Made by a program: the position numbers and the translations under genes | Source of the DNA: Heterohyrax brucei | Taxonomy: Eukaryota > Chordata > Mammalia > Hyracoidea > Procaviidae | DNA length: 64,000 bases | Direction: 5' to 3' | NCBI GenBank assembly: GCA_028571685.1 | Contig: CM053143.1 | Location: 136,558,829 to 136,622,828 of the forward strand | In this document: positions 35,226 to 46,324 of the stretch, in pieces | Layout of the letters: each line of letters begins with the position of its first letter | Position numbering within the stretch: the stretch's first letter is position 1 | The notes under the pieces: model-generated | The model's database searches: none | What the model saw: only the letters and a program-made list of their open reading frames with translations | Told to the model about the DNA's origin: nothing

Positions 35226-35931
35226 ATTCATGCCCTTTTTACAATACAAAAAATTTTGCATGACATTTATTAACTACTCAGTAAATACTTGTGGAAAAAT
35301 GTAAGAAAAACAGAGCAGGAGCCAGTAACATTTTAACAAATCAAGGAAAGATAATCTTTCAGTGGAAGGAAAAACCTGGCCAGAATCTCCCCCAGCCAGA
35401 TGTTCCCTATGTTTCTTCCAGACGTCAACATGTTTTCCTTGCCCATTGGCCATTCCAAGTTTATAGGAAACAGCCACAGGCAATTACACCGTAAAATACT
35501 TCTGAGTCCACATGCTGTCATAAAAATTTCCATTTTTCTGGGTGATAGGTGGGGAACGTGTAGGGTGTAGGGCAGTGCGGAGCATATGGGTGAGCCTTAA
35601 TTAGCGTTAATTGAGGCTTCAATAAATGACGAAGATACACCTAGATAGACTTCTGATGAATGTGTCATTCACCAGTTGAATGCTCAGTGCTTAATTTTAG
35701 TTGTTTGGTGGCAGCAAGCAAGAAAACAAACCTGTACTTTTAACTTAAAGATCAGCTGGCCTAATATTTATTCCAGATGTAGTGAAATTGGTGACACACT
35801 TTCAAGCTTTTCTTCCATTTTGTCTAGACTCAAACAGGAGGAAGCTTTTGTAGCTGAGTTCTTACACCTTAAAATATAAGAGGGGATGGAAACTTAATAA
35901 AGTTGACTTAACTTGCCCAGTCCATTCGGGA
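35226..35931. other. No recognised feature
   Basis: Overlapping frames of 60-70 codons on both strands at 35,274-35,533 look like chance. Confidence 0.4.
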
Positions 35932-36088
35932 GGAAACCCTGGTGGTGTAGTGGGTTAAGTGCTACCTCTGCTAACCAAAAGGTCGGCATTTCAAATCCTC
36001 CAGGCGCTCCTTGGAAACTCTAGGGGGCAGTTCTACTCTGACCTCTAGGGTCATCATGAGTCGGACTCGACTTGATGACAATGGGTTT
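35932..36088 (+). mobile_element. AfroSINE, type A
   Basis: A well-preserved copy: 'ggaaaccctggtggtgtagt', 'gggcagttctactctgacct', tail 'gactcgacttgatgacaatg'. Confidence 0.92.
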
Positions 36089-36225
36089 AGTACATTCAGG
36101 AGTCTCATGGGTCTCTGGAGTTTCTGACAGTTCAATTTCTACCCTTTAGCAGGAGGACAGAGAAGGATTTATTTTAAAAGTAGGGCTCAACAGTGTGCTC
36201 TTTCAGGACCTACTCATATGGGACC

Positions 36226-36382
36226 AGGACTCCTGGTGGCACAGTGGTTATGAGCTCAGCTGCTGGCCAAAAGGTTGGCAGTTCAAATCCACCAGTTGGT
36301 CCTTAAAAACCCCGTGCAGCATTTCTTTTCTGTCCTATGTGGTCATTATAAGTCATAATCAACTCAACAGCAATGGGCTTTT
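36226..36382 (+). mobile_element. AfroSINE, type A
   Basis: 'aggactcctggtggcacagt' head, tail 'caactcaacagcaatgggc'. Confidence 0.9.
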
Positions 36383-36714
36383 TATGAGATCAAATTGACA
36401 ACAGCAAATGGAAAGATTAGAGAAGAATCTTAGAAGGTGGTGAGTTTACATTAATAGGGGAGGAACAATTCAGAAAAAGGAGGTGACAGTGGTTGTACAA
36501 CTTGAAGAAAGTAACCAATCTCACCTAATTTTACACATCAAAATCACGGAGTTGAAGTTACGCATGTTCTGCTGTGAATATTCTCAATAGTGACAACAAA
36601 AAATGTTTTTGAAAAATAGAGCTCAAATTAACTTTGAAAGGTAATTTGGAGAATTGAATAGTTGAATAGAAGAGCAGAAAGATCTTGTCTAATGACGTGT
36701 GGTCTGTTCAGAAT
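36383..36714. other. No recognised feature
   Basis: Nothing was recognised. Confidence 0.4.
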
Positions 36715-37225
36715 CATTTCCATCTACGTCTAAACTTTGAGTGGCTTTCTATTGTCCTTAGGAGAAAAGCCAGACACGCCTGACTGTAGCCTACCAGTCC
36801 CCATACGTCTGATCTCTTTGCTATCTCTCACTCACTGTGAACCAGTTTTACTGATGGCCCTTCCGGTCCTCACACATGCTAGCCCCTTTCTGTCTTACAG
36901 TATTTGTACTTGCTTTCCCCTGACTGTTTATATATTTGGCTTACTATCTCTGAAGTTTCAACTTAGATTCACTTTCTCAGCATGCCTTTCTCTAACTGCC
37001 CCTTCTAAGGTAGCACGTAACTCCTCCATTCTGCCATCCTTACCTGCCGTCGTCTCTAGCATCTACCACAATCTATAATGTTCTTGTCTCTGTAGTTGTT
37101 TCTTTGCTTATTGTCTGCCTTCTCCACTAGACTGGAAGTGCCTAAGGATGGAAGACTCATTTCTCTCATTTTGGTAGCATTTCCCTGCTCCTCTCATGAT
37201 GTCTGACCATGGTAGACAATTAATA
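36715..37225 (+). repeat. L2 (LINE-2) 3' region
   Basis: It ends with the L2-type text 'ttctccactagactggaagt' (37,121) and 'gacaattaataaatag' (37,216). The 113-codon frame at 36,737-37,078 lies inside it and is not a gene. Confidence 0.7.
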
Positions 37226-37324
37226 AATAGTTTTTGAAGAAAGAGTGAAAAAATGGTTTCCCTGAGGGGTTATGTCTGTTCTTTTTTGCAGAAGATTTGC
37301 CTGAGGTATGTATATTCTGCAGTG

Positions 37325-37885
37325 TATATGAGATAGGACAATTAAGTCTGCGAACTTAGTTATTCTAGGTGCTACACACCTTATTGCTGAATATCACTAT
37401 GGTCACTTTTGAAGTACTCCTCTTGGGAAGCTATGTGCTGATTCAAGCACCTAGTCTACCCTTCAAAGCAATTTTGAAACTCTTTCTAGAAGGACTATTG
37501 GACTCAGTGACAAGATGGCAAGTTCACAAACTGATTTATACAATTGTTTATGGTGAAGTTTTTAGCCAGTAAATGAATAACTGTAGTGGAATGCCTTCCT
37601 TACTCACCTGATCAGGCCCCCACTGACTTTTTCTTTACCCAAAAATGAAGGAATTATTGAAAGGAAAACATTTTGATGACATTCAGGACATCAAGGGTAA
37701 TATGATGACAGCTCTGATGGTCATTCATTCCAGGAAAAGAGTTCCAAAATTGCCTTGAAGAGTGGACTAGGTGCTGGTTTCAGTGCATAGTTTCCCAAAG
37801 GGAGTGCTTTGAAGGTGATTGTAGTGATATTCAGTGATGAGATATGTAGCAGTTTTTTCTATGATGAGTTCACAAATTTAAAATA
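37325..37885. mobile_element. Mariner-type DNA transposon remnant, inverted ends
   Basis: 37,325-37,497 is the transposon end on the minus strand and 37,720-37,885 is the same end on the plus strand; both carry 'agcacctagtctaccc'-like text or its complement. Between them 37,549-37,720 encodes the transposase stretch 'YSPDQAPTDFFF' on the plus strand (about 37,597), which matches the mariner D34D region. The element is therefore duplicated head to tail around a partial transposase. Confidence 0.72.
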
Positions 37886-38624
37886 TATTTCCAACAAAAA
37901 CACTCAACAGAGTAGTTTTCATACTCTCAACATCTTTCTTTGTCTTTCTACCTTAGGCTAAACCTTCCATCCTTCAGGATTTGAAGACCGAACAAAGGCT
38001 TGATCTAGGTCTCTTTGAGACCTCTCTCCTGGCACACTGAAGGTGTGGAAAGAGCAGATGGTTTTGCAGCTGGTGAGACAACCCATTTCCCTAAGGGTGT
38101 GACCTCTCTCAGATTGGGCAAGATGTGCCCTTGGAGCTTGCTGAGACATGCTTCTCCTATAACAGAGGCACTGTTCAGGCTTGACAGGCAGAGATTTGGG
38201 AGGATGGCTGTCGGGAGTGTTCATGGGAGATGACTAACAGGCTCAGAAGAGATATACATGAAAAAACAAAACTCACATTAGGAGCCAGCCTAGTGCTAGA
38301 AAATTCCACTTTGAGTGAAATCCTGAAAGTTAAATGCCAAGATAGTTGGAAAAAACAGAAAAATCTCCAGCTAAGAATATGTTTTCCACTGGAGCACATT
38401 CCACCTGTGTTAACTTCTTCAGGCCCTGCCACAAGGTCATTGCTTGCTCTGCCCATCAAGAGTAGTCAGTTCAGGTGGAAAAAGGAGGGGAAAGTAGCGT
38501 AAAGGTAGCAATACCATAGCCAAGCAGGAAGGCGTACTGTGGAAACTCTTCTGATTCTAAAGGGTCTGCAGTCCCTTGGGGTGTTCTGTGGATCCTTCAT
38601 CCCAGTGAGACAGAGGATGTTATA
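37886..38624. other. No recognised feature
   Basis: Overlapping frames of 70-94 codons on both strands (37,958-38,502) have no known motif. Confidence 0.4.
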
Positions 38625-38780
38625 AGAGGGAGAACCATGGCCTGACGGTCAAGGGTCCTATGTTCCAGTCCCAGCAATCCCAGCTGTGCCACTCATGTTG
38701 CCAGGTGACCTTGGACCAGTCACTTCACCTTGAAACCCAGGTTCATCATCCATAGAATGAGAAATTGAACTTTCATTAAC
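38625..38780 (+). repeat. MIR
   Basis: It has the core 'gccaggtgaccttggacca' (38,699) followed by 'gtcacttcaccttg' and 'catagaatgagaa'. Confidence 0.78.
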
Positions 38781-38930
38781 CATCAGATCTTTGAAGGAAA
38801 TGTTTCAAAAGGTCCTATAGGCAAAATACATTAGAGTGGAGTACTCCCGAAGCAGTAGGCTAAATAGCCTAACACTCAACTCTGTGGAACAAATTTAAAA
38901 CTGGATAAGACATTCTCTAAGTCTTCTTTG

Positions 38931-39136
38931 AAACACAAGGGTGACGCAAATGGTTAATGCCCTTGGCTGGAAACCAAAAGGTTGGAGCTTTGAGTCCACC
39001 AGAGGTACCTTATAAGAAAGACCTGGCAATCTGTTTCTGAAAAAATTAGCCATTGAAAACTCTATAGAGCACATGGGATTGCCGTGAGTCAGAGCTGATG
39101 CAACTGAGTGGATTTGTTTGTTTGTTTGTTTTTTCT
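38931..39136 (+). mobile_element. AfroSINE, type B, with GTTT tail
   Basis: 'gggtgacgcaaatggttaat' head, 'aaagacctggcaatctgttt' (39,017), tail 'gtcagagctgatgcaactg', ending in (GTTT)4 at 39,115-39,130. Confidence 0.85.
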
Positions 39137-39189
39137 CCTTCATATGTCAAGGGTCTATTATGCTATATTAACGTGATGTATTTTTTGTG

Positions 39190-42162
39190 CTGTGGAGGTC
39201 TGCATGTTGATGTGATGCTGGAAGCTACGCCACTGTTTTCAAACACCAGTGGGATCATACATGGTATACAGGTTTTAGCTGAGCTTTTAGACTAAGACAG
39301 ACTAGGAAGAAGGACCTGGTGGTCTACTTCTGAAAAGAAATGGCCACCGAAAACCTCATGAATATCAGTGGAACATCGTCTGATACAGTGCCAGGAGGTA
39401 AGCCCATAAAGTTGGAAGGCACTTCAAAGACAAGTAGGGAAGAGCTGCCTCTTCAAAGTAAAGTTGACTGAAGAAATAGCTGCAAACATTCATTAATTAT
39501 CAGGTTGTGAAATACACAAAGTATGAATCTAGGAAAATTAGAAATTGTCAGCAATGAAATGGAACCCATAAATATTGATATACTAGGAATTAGTGAACAT
39601 TTAAGGACTGGTACTGGCCATTTTGAGATGGACAGTCATATGGTCTACTCTGCTGGGAAAGACAACTTGAATGGTGTTGCCATTCATTTTAAAAAAGAAC
39701 TTTTCAAAGATTTATCCTGAATTACAATGCTGTCAGTGATACTATTCATACATGTACAAGAAAAATCAGTTAATATGACTATTATTCAAACTTATGCACC
39801 ACCACTAAGGCCCAAGATAAAGAACTTAAAATTTTTTACCAACTTCTGTAGTGTGAAACTGATCACATGTGCAATCAAGATGTGTTGGCAAATGCTGGTG
39901 ATTGAAATGCAAAAGGTGGAAACAAGGAAGGATCAGTAGTTGAAAAATATGGCCTTGGTTATAGAGATGATGTGGAGATTTCATGATAGAATTTTGCAAG
40001 ACCAATGACTTCTTCATGAATAATACCTGTTTTCCACCAACATAAATGGTTACTATGCACATGGACCTAGTCAGATGAAATGCAGAGAAATCAAATCAAC
40101 TGTATCTGTGGAAAGAGACAATAGAAAAGCTCATGAGGGCAGATGCCAACTGCAAAACATACCATCAGTTGCTTATATGCAATTACAAGTTGAAGCTGAA
40201 GAAAATTAGAACAACTCCAAGAGAGCCAAGGTACAACCTTGAGTATACCTACCTGAGCTTAGAAATTGTCTCAAATATAGATTTGATACATCGAACAGTA
40301 ATGATCAAAGACCAGCTGAGTTGTGAAATGACATCTAGGACACCACACACGAAAAAAACAAGTCATTAAAAAGACATTAAAGAAAGAAAAGAACAAAATG
40401 TATGTCAGAGGAGACTCTGAAAGCTGCCCTTGACTGTCGAGTAGCTAAAGCAAAAGGAAGAAATGGTGAAGTAAAAGTGCTCAACAGAAGATTTCAAAAG
40501 ACAGCTTGAGAGGACAAAGTACCACAGTGACATGCGCAAAGTCTTGGAGTCTGAAAAGCAAAAGAGAAAAACGTGTTTGTATTCCTCAAACTTAAGAACT
40601 GACAGAAAAATTCAAACATCAAGTTGCAATATCAAATGGCTCAGGAAGCATTGAAAAGAAAGACAAAATACACTGAGTCATTACATAAAAAAGAAAATGG
40701 CCAACATTCAATCATTTCAGAGATAACATATGATCAGGAATCGATGGTACTGAAAGAAGCTAACAAGCTGCATTGAAGGCACCAATGAATAACAAGGTGA
40801 CAGGAATTAGAATACCAAAAGAGATGTTTCAACAAATGGATGTAAGTGTTGGAAATGCTGTGCTAAGCTATTTGGAAGACAGCTACCTGGTCAAATGACT
40901 GGAAGAGATTCATATTTATACCTGTTCCAAAGAAAAATGATTCAGCAAAATGTGTAATTTGTCAAATAATTTCAGTAATGTCACTTGCAAGTAAAATTTT
41001 GCTGAAGATCATTCAGAAGCAGCAGTAGCCATACATCAACACAGAAATGGCTGAAAGCAGAGGATACCAGAAAGATATTTACCTGTATTTTGTTGACTAT
41101 GCAAAGGTATTTGACTGTGTAGATCATAACAAATTACGCATATCATTGTGAAGAACGGGAATTCCATAATACTTAACTGTGCTCATAAGGAACCTATACA
41201 TGAATCCAGAGGTGGTCAGACAGAACAAGTGTACATTGCATGATTTAAGGTCAGTAAGGCAGGTCAGGGCTGCAGCCTTTCACCATGTTTCTTTACTCTG
41301 TATGCTGAGCAAATATTCTGAGAGCTAGACTATATGAAAACCAGGGCATCAGGATTGAAGGAAGACTCCTTAACAACCTGCGATAGGCAGATGACACAAC
41401 CTTGCTTTCCGAAAGTGAAGAGGGCTTGAGGCACTTAGTATTGAAGATCAAAGACCACAGCCTTCAGTACGGCTTACACCTCAACATAAAGAAAACAAAA
41501 ATCCTCACAACTGGACCAATAAGCAACATCACGATAAATGGAGAAAAGATTGAGGTTGCCAAGAATTTCATTTTACTTGTATCCATAATCAATGCTCATG
41601 GAAGCAGCAGTCAAGAAATTAGGAGAAACATTGCACTGGACAAATGCTGTGAAAGGCCTCTTTAAAGTTTTGAAAAGCAAAGAAAACTAAGGTGCACCTG
41701 ACCCAAGCCCTGATGTTTTTTCAATGGTATCATATGCATGTGAAAGCTAGACAGTCTTAGTAAGAAAGAAAGAAGAAAAATTGATGCCTTTGATTTGTGG
41801 TGTTGATGTATATCATGGACTGCCAAAAGAAGGAACAGATAGGTCTGTCTTGGAAGAAGTGTAACCACGGTGCTTCTTAGAAGCAAAGATAGTGAAACTT
41901 CGTGATACATACTTCGGATATGTTGTCACAAAGGGTCAGTCTCTGGAGAAGCACATCATCCTTGGTAAAACAGAAGGTCAGGAAAAAAGAGAAAGAAAAA
42001 AAGACCCTCAGTGAGATGAATTGACATAGTGACCGCAACAATGTGCTCAACCTTAACAACAACTGTAGGTATGGTGCAAGACCAGGCAGTGTTTTGTTCT
42101 GTTGTACGTAAGGTCGCTATAAGTTGCAACCAACTCTGTTGCACCTGACAATGACAATAGGA
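39190..42162 (+). mobile_element. RTE/BovB-class LINE, nearly full length
   Basis: About 2.97 kb, from the family 5' end ('ggtctgcatgttgatgtgat' at about 39,197; 'agactaagacagactagg' at 39,289) to the 3' tail ('gcaaccaactctgttgcacc' at 42,126). The usual RTE length is about 3.2-3.3 kb, so only internal deletions are missing. This is the longest copy of the family that also gave the fragments at 4,634, 18,464, 30,553, 56,693 and the RTE-derived SINEs. Confidence 0.9.
39490..42010 (+). pseudogene. RTE ORF2 remnant (endonuclease and RT)
   Basis: Order of blocks: endonuclease start 'MNLGKLEIVSNEMEPINIDI' (39,523), then 'MTIIQTYAPP' (39,775), endonuclease end near 40,020-40,170, RT palm 'VDYAKVFDCVDHNKL' (41,092-41,136), the catalytic box at 41,384-41,395 where the Tyr codon is now TAG (stop-ADD), and 'NIKKTKILTTGPISNITI' (41,486). 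More stops and frame changes follow. The protein would nick DNA and copy RTE RNA; here it is dead. Confidence 0.88.
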
Positions 42163-42184
42163 GTCATTGGTAAGATGAAGTAAG

Positions 42185-42375
42185 GAAACGAATGTGAAGC
42201 ACTTTATCCAGGACTTGCACAGAATAAGCTATCAGTAAATGGCAGCTACTCTTACTGACGTATTTCCAAGTTGCCAGTACTACGTCTGCCTTGTTCATCT
42301 CTTTATTCTCAGCATGTAGCAAAATGTCTGGCTCATAGTCGACGCTGAATGGATATTAGTAGGCTTGAATTGGAT
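42185..42375 (+). repeat. MIR or L2 tail, weak
   Basis: 'aaaatgtctggctcatagtc' (42,320) followed by 'gctgaatggatatt' fits the end of MIR or L2, but the core box is not clear. Confidence 0.4.
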
Positions 42376-42705
42376 GAAACTGTTTTTCCTGTCTGACATG
42401 TCCTGTGCCACATTCTCTCTGACAGTGACTGGTGACAGAGTTGAAAAGCATGAGGTCAGGCTAGTTAAAGGTGTTGCTCACTAAGTAAGTCACACTCATG
42501 GGCTTTGATAAAATTTAAGCTGTGCAATACACATGATCGTGACCACCTAGGTCAAGGGCCTCTCCCTGCTTTCCCTCACGTCTTCTCTCTTAAAGCAATG
42601 TATGTCTCCCCATCTCTACTTATTCCATCAAAAGTGTTTGCTCAATCAGGACATGAGAGATTATTAGCCCTGTAAATTTCATTCCAGTTCAAGTGCTACT
42701 TATTG
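42376..42705. other. No recognised feature
   Basis: Nothing was recognised. Confidence 0.4.
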
Positions 42706-42858
42706 GGAGCCCTAGTGGCACAGTGGTTAAGTGTATGACTGCTAACCAAAGGGCACTCTTCAAATCCACAAGCTGCTCCTTGGAAGCTCTGTGGAGCAAT
42801 TGTACTCTGTCCATGAGTGGGAATGGACTCAATAGCCATACGTTTGGTTTGGTTTTCT
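42706..42858 (+). mobile_element. AfroSINE, type A
   Basis: 'gggagccctagtggcacagt' head; tail 'ggaatggactcaatagcc'. Confidence 0.88.
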
Positions 42859-42988
42859 ACTTACTGTTTAACATACACATACTTAAGGCTCTTTGCTGGA
42901 CACTGTAGGAAATTCAAAGTTGAGCAAGAAAATGTCTGCTGTCTCAAAGAAAGTGCTTGCTAGTAAATGGGTAGTCTATACATATGGT

Positions 42989-43153
42989 GGAAACCCTGAT
43001 TGCATAGTAGTTAAGTGCTAAGTCTGCTAACCAAACATCAGCAGTTCGAATTTACCAAATGCTCCTTGGAAACTCTATGAGACAGTTCTACTCTGACTCA
43101 TAGGGTTGCTATGTGTTGGAATCGACTCAATGGCAGTGGATTTGGTTTTGGTG
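42989..43153 (+). mobile_element. AfroSINE, type A
   Basis: 'ggaaaccctgattgcatagt' head, 'gacagttctactctgactca' middle, 'ggaatcgactcaatggcagt' tail. Well preserved. Confidence 0.92.
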
Positions 43154-43168
43154 TGGGTATATACATAT

Positions 43169-43425
43169 GGTACAATCAGTTAATGAACTCAACTGCTAAC
43201 CAAAATGTGGAAGGTTGGAGTCCACTCAGAGGCAACTTGAAAGAAAGGCCTGGCAATTTACTTTTAGTGGACTCCAACTGCTGACCTTTTGGTTAGCAGA
43301 CATAGCACTTAACCACTATACTGCCAGGGTTTCCTTTGACAAATAAGCCATTGAAAACCCTTGAAGGACAGCTTTACTTTGACATACATGGGGTCTTCAT
43401 AAGTTCAAGTCAACTAGTGATTGTG
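43169..43425 (+). mobile_element. AfroSINE type B, interrupted by an antisense type A head
   Basis: Outer: 43,169-43,266 ('aaaggcctggcaatttactt') and 43,335-43,425 ('aataagccattgaaaaccc', 'catacatggggtcttcataa'). Inner: 43,267-43,334, only the complement of a type A head ('ccttttggttagcagac', 'ctgccagggtttcc'). Confidence 0.82.
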
Positions 43426-43926
43426 GTGGATATGCATAGTATAGCATAACTAAAACGCCATATAAGAAGACCAAATGAATGAGACAGGAGTGAAATAAGC
43501 GAAAGTCATACTCAGTTGCAATTATCTGAAGATTTTTCTCAGGGGTGGTGGTTTTTCACATGATCCTTGACTTTGGTAGATGGAGGGTCACGCAAGAGAA
43601 AAATCAAAATATTAGAAGTGGGAATAATGATGGGAGTATGATACATGAAGGCAGAAAGTATTTGGCAATCAGTAATTCAATTCTTTTAGATGTATCACTT
43701 GCTATGTCTAGAAAGAAGGCTTTGAGGGTCTTGAAGATCTAGATGAGAAGTTGATAGGGGAGAAGCAGATTTTGAGCAGGGCAGTGATGTGGCCAGATTG
43801 GCATTCACAAAGAGTGAACTGGCAGCTTTATGAAACTGATTGGGGTGGAGGCAGAAAGGAGAATGATGATTTAGGGGACAGGTGAAATGGTTCAGGGCAG
43901 AAATGATAATTTAGGCAATAGAAAAG
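43426..43926 (+). repeat. Unclassified, right half resembles an old L1 3' UTR
   Basis: 43,760-43,920 ('ttgagcagggcagtgatgtg', then 'gaaactgattggggtggag') follows the order of a mammalian L1ME-type 3' UTR. The left half is unrecognised. Confidence 0.4.
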
Positions 43927-44450
43927 TGCCATGGATTGAATTGTTTCCCCCCCCAAAATACATACAGCCATGTGGCTAGGTCATGATTCCTGGTATTTTG
44001 TGATTGTCCTCCATTTTGTGGTTTTTCTATGCTGTATGGTAAGGATTAGGGTGGCACTGTAAATCCCTTATAAGATCATACTCCTGCTACACTGTAAAGG
44101 GAGTTTCCCTGGAGTATGGCTTGCCCCACCCTTAATCCTTTCATCCTACAAGAGATAAAAGGAAAGAGAAGCAAGCAGGAGAATTAGGAACTTCACATCA
44201 TCAAGAAAGCAGCACTGGGAGAAGAACGTGTCCTTCAGACCAGAGGTTCCTGAGCCAAGACGCTCTCTGGACAAAGACTGACGCAATACTGGGTTTTCCT
44301 CCAGAGCCGACAAGGAGTAAGACTTCCCCTGGAGTGGATGTCCTGAATCTGGACTTGTAACCTACTGGACTGTGTGAGAATAAACATTCCTTTGTTTAAG
44401 CCATCCACTCTGTGGTATTTCTGTTAGAGCAGCACTAGTGGACTAAAACA
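43927..44450 (+). mobile_element. Solo LTR (family X), complete
   Basis: It runs from 'tgccatggattgaattg' to 'agtggactaaaaca' and is flanked by 'aaaag' at 43,922-43,926 and 44,451-44,455, the 5-base duplication typical of ERVL/MaLR-type insertion. 'ggaataaacattcctttg'-like polyadenylation text lies at 44,376-44,395. Confidence 0.85.
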
Positions 44451-44554
44451 AAAAGGAAAGGAAGAACCCATTGGAGAGGTTTCGCGAAAGTACATAACAC
44501 AGGGTTTAAGAGTCACTTCCCTTATTTTCCACTGCCCGTCTACTAGCTTGTTGT

Positions 44555-45510
44555 ACTGTGGTGGTTTGTGTATACTTATGGTGCTGGAAGTTATGCCGCT
44601 GGCATTTTAAATAGTGGGCAGGTTCCAGAGGAGCTACCAGACTCACACAGATTAGGAAGAAAGGCCTGGAGATCTATCTCCAAAAATTAACCAACAAAAA
44701 CCTTACGGATCACAACAAAACATTGTCCGACTTCTTTGCTTCAGATGGGCCACCAGGAAGGATCAATCGCTGGAGGAGGACATAATGTTTGGTGAAGCAC
44801 AGGGCAAATGTCTTAGTCATCCAGTGCTGTTATAAAAGAAAAACCGTAAGTGGATGGCATTAACAAAGGGAAGTTTATTCTGTCACCATCTGGCAGGCTA
44901 CAAAGCCGTATTCAGGGTGTCGGCTCCAGAGGACCACACTCTGTTGGTTCTGGAGGAAAGTCCTTGTGTTATATCAGTCTTTTTCCAGTTTGGAAGTATC
45001 TCAGTGCAGGGTCCTCAGGTCTGAAGGATGCATTCTGCTCCCAGTGCTGTTTTCTTGATGGTGTGAGGTCTCCAACTCTTTGCTTGCTTCCCTTTCCTTT
45101 TGTCCTTTGTAGGATAAAAGACAAGGCAAGCCAAACCCCAGGGAAATTCCCTTTACAGTGGATCAGGGATGTGATTTAAGTAAGGGTATTACAGTCTCCC
45201 CTTATTCTTGCTAACACAATCCAGTCTTGCCCTATTAACCACAGGCAGAGATTAGGATTTACTACATAATCACAAAATACACAAAATTAGACAATCATAA
45301 AATCACAGATCAGCCAAATTGCTACAAATATTTTTGGGGTGTCATAATTTAGCCCGTGACAGTAAGGGTGAGGGACACCTTAAGTGAGATAGATTGGTAC
45401 AACAGCTTGAACATGCCAACAATCATGAGGATGGCACAGGACTGAGCAACATTTCGTTCTGTTGTACACAGTTTGGCATGAGTCGAAGTCAGCTCAACAG
45501 TAGCTATCTA
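44555..45510 (+). mobile_element. RTE-derived element, interrupted by a solo LTR
   Basis: 44,555-44,808 is the RTE 5' end ('gtgctggaagttatgccgct') joined to the RTE 3' part ('ggacataatgtttggtgaag'). 45,362-45,510 is the rest of the 3' tail ('aatcatgaggatggcacagg'). The LTR at 44,809-45,361 splits it. Confidence 0.8.
44809..45361 (-). mobile_element. Solo LTR (family X), antisense
   Basis: It starts 'tgtcttagtcatccagtgct' and ends 'tttagcccgtgaca'. Flanking pentamers 'gcaaa' and 'gtaag' agree at three of five positions, a worn target duplication. It is in opposite orientation to the copy only 360 bases to the left. Confidence 0.82.
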
Positions 45511-46068
45511 TGTCTATGTCTCATTTTACTTTGACAGCAATTGCTCATCTTTCCCAAATGAGGCTTGGAAACAAAGTGTGAACCCTTGGGTTTGTTGGTT
45601 GGCAGGTAGGCTCAGACAGCTGGAAACACCTCTCATTCTTTCTGGTTCCCCATTTGCTTTACTCCCATTCACAGATTGAGAAGAAACACCTAGATGCAGT
45701 ATCTGAGAAGAAAAGTTTCATGTCTGCCTCAGACCCTCAGTTCTGCAGAGACTGCTTTGCAGCATCATCTGTGACAATAGGACACAGCACCATCATCATA
45801 CATCTTTTGGAATGTGACAAGAACAGGAAGTTCCTGTTCCATCGTCCTTTCTCATCACCACATACCCACCCCTACCAGCTAAAGAGAGTAATTTCTTCAT
45901 TTGTTTGGCTTCTTCCTCTCCACTAGTCTCTAAGGAAAATTGTCTTTGCTGAGTGTATGTTCTTCTTATAACGCAGAAATGAGTAGAGATAAATCAGACC
46001 AGACAGGGGGGAAGGGGTAAAATTTTTGATTGCTTGGTCTATTCTAGGACTACTCATTACTCTGTAAA
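45511..46068. other. No recognised feature; small palindrome at 45,821-45,839
   Basis: A 90-codon frame (45,654-45,926) has no known domain. A perfect 9-base-arm palindrome with a 1-base centre lies inside. Confidence 0.4.
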
Positions 46069-46233
46069 CCCCCAAACCAAATTCAGTGCCTTGGAGTCAG
46101 TCTCGACGCATGGTGACCCTATAGGACAGAGTAGAAACTGCCCTATAGAGTTTCCAAGGAGCACTGTAGATTCAAACTGTCAACCTTTTAGTTCACAGCT
46201 GTAGCACTTAACCATTACACCACCAGGGTTCCC
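46069..46233 (-). mobile_element. AfroSINE, type A
   Basis: It has the complement of the tail ('gtctcgacgcatggtgaccc'), middle and head ('ttacaccaccagggttcc'). Confidence 0.92.
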
Positions 46234-46324
46234 ATTACTCCATAGCACTCAGATAATGGGCCAAGTAGGCATGATACTAAAGAATGAAACCGAAAGGCCA
46301 AGTCAATCTGTATAACACCAGTAC

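Noticed and set aside
36737-37078. 113-codon frame as a gene
   Set aside because: It lies inside an L2 3' region.
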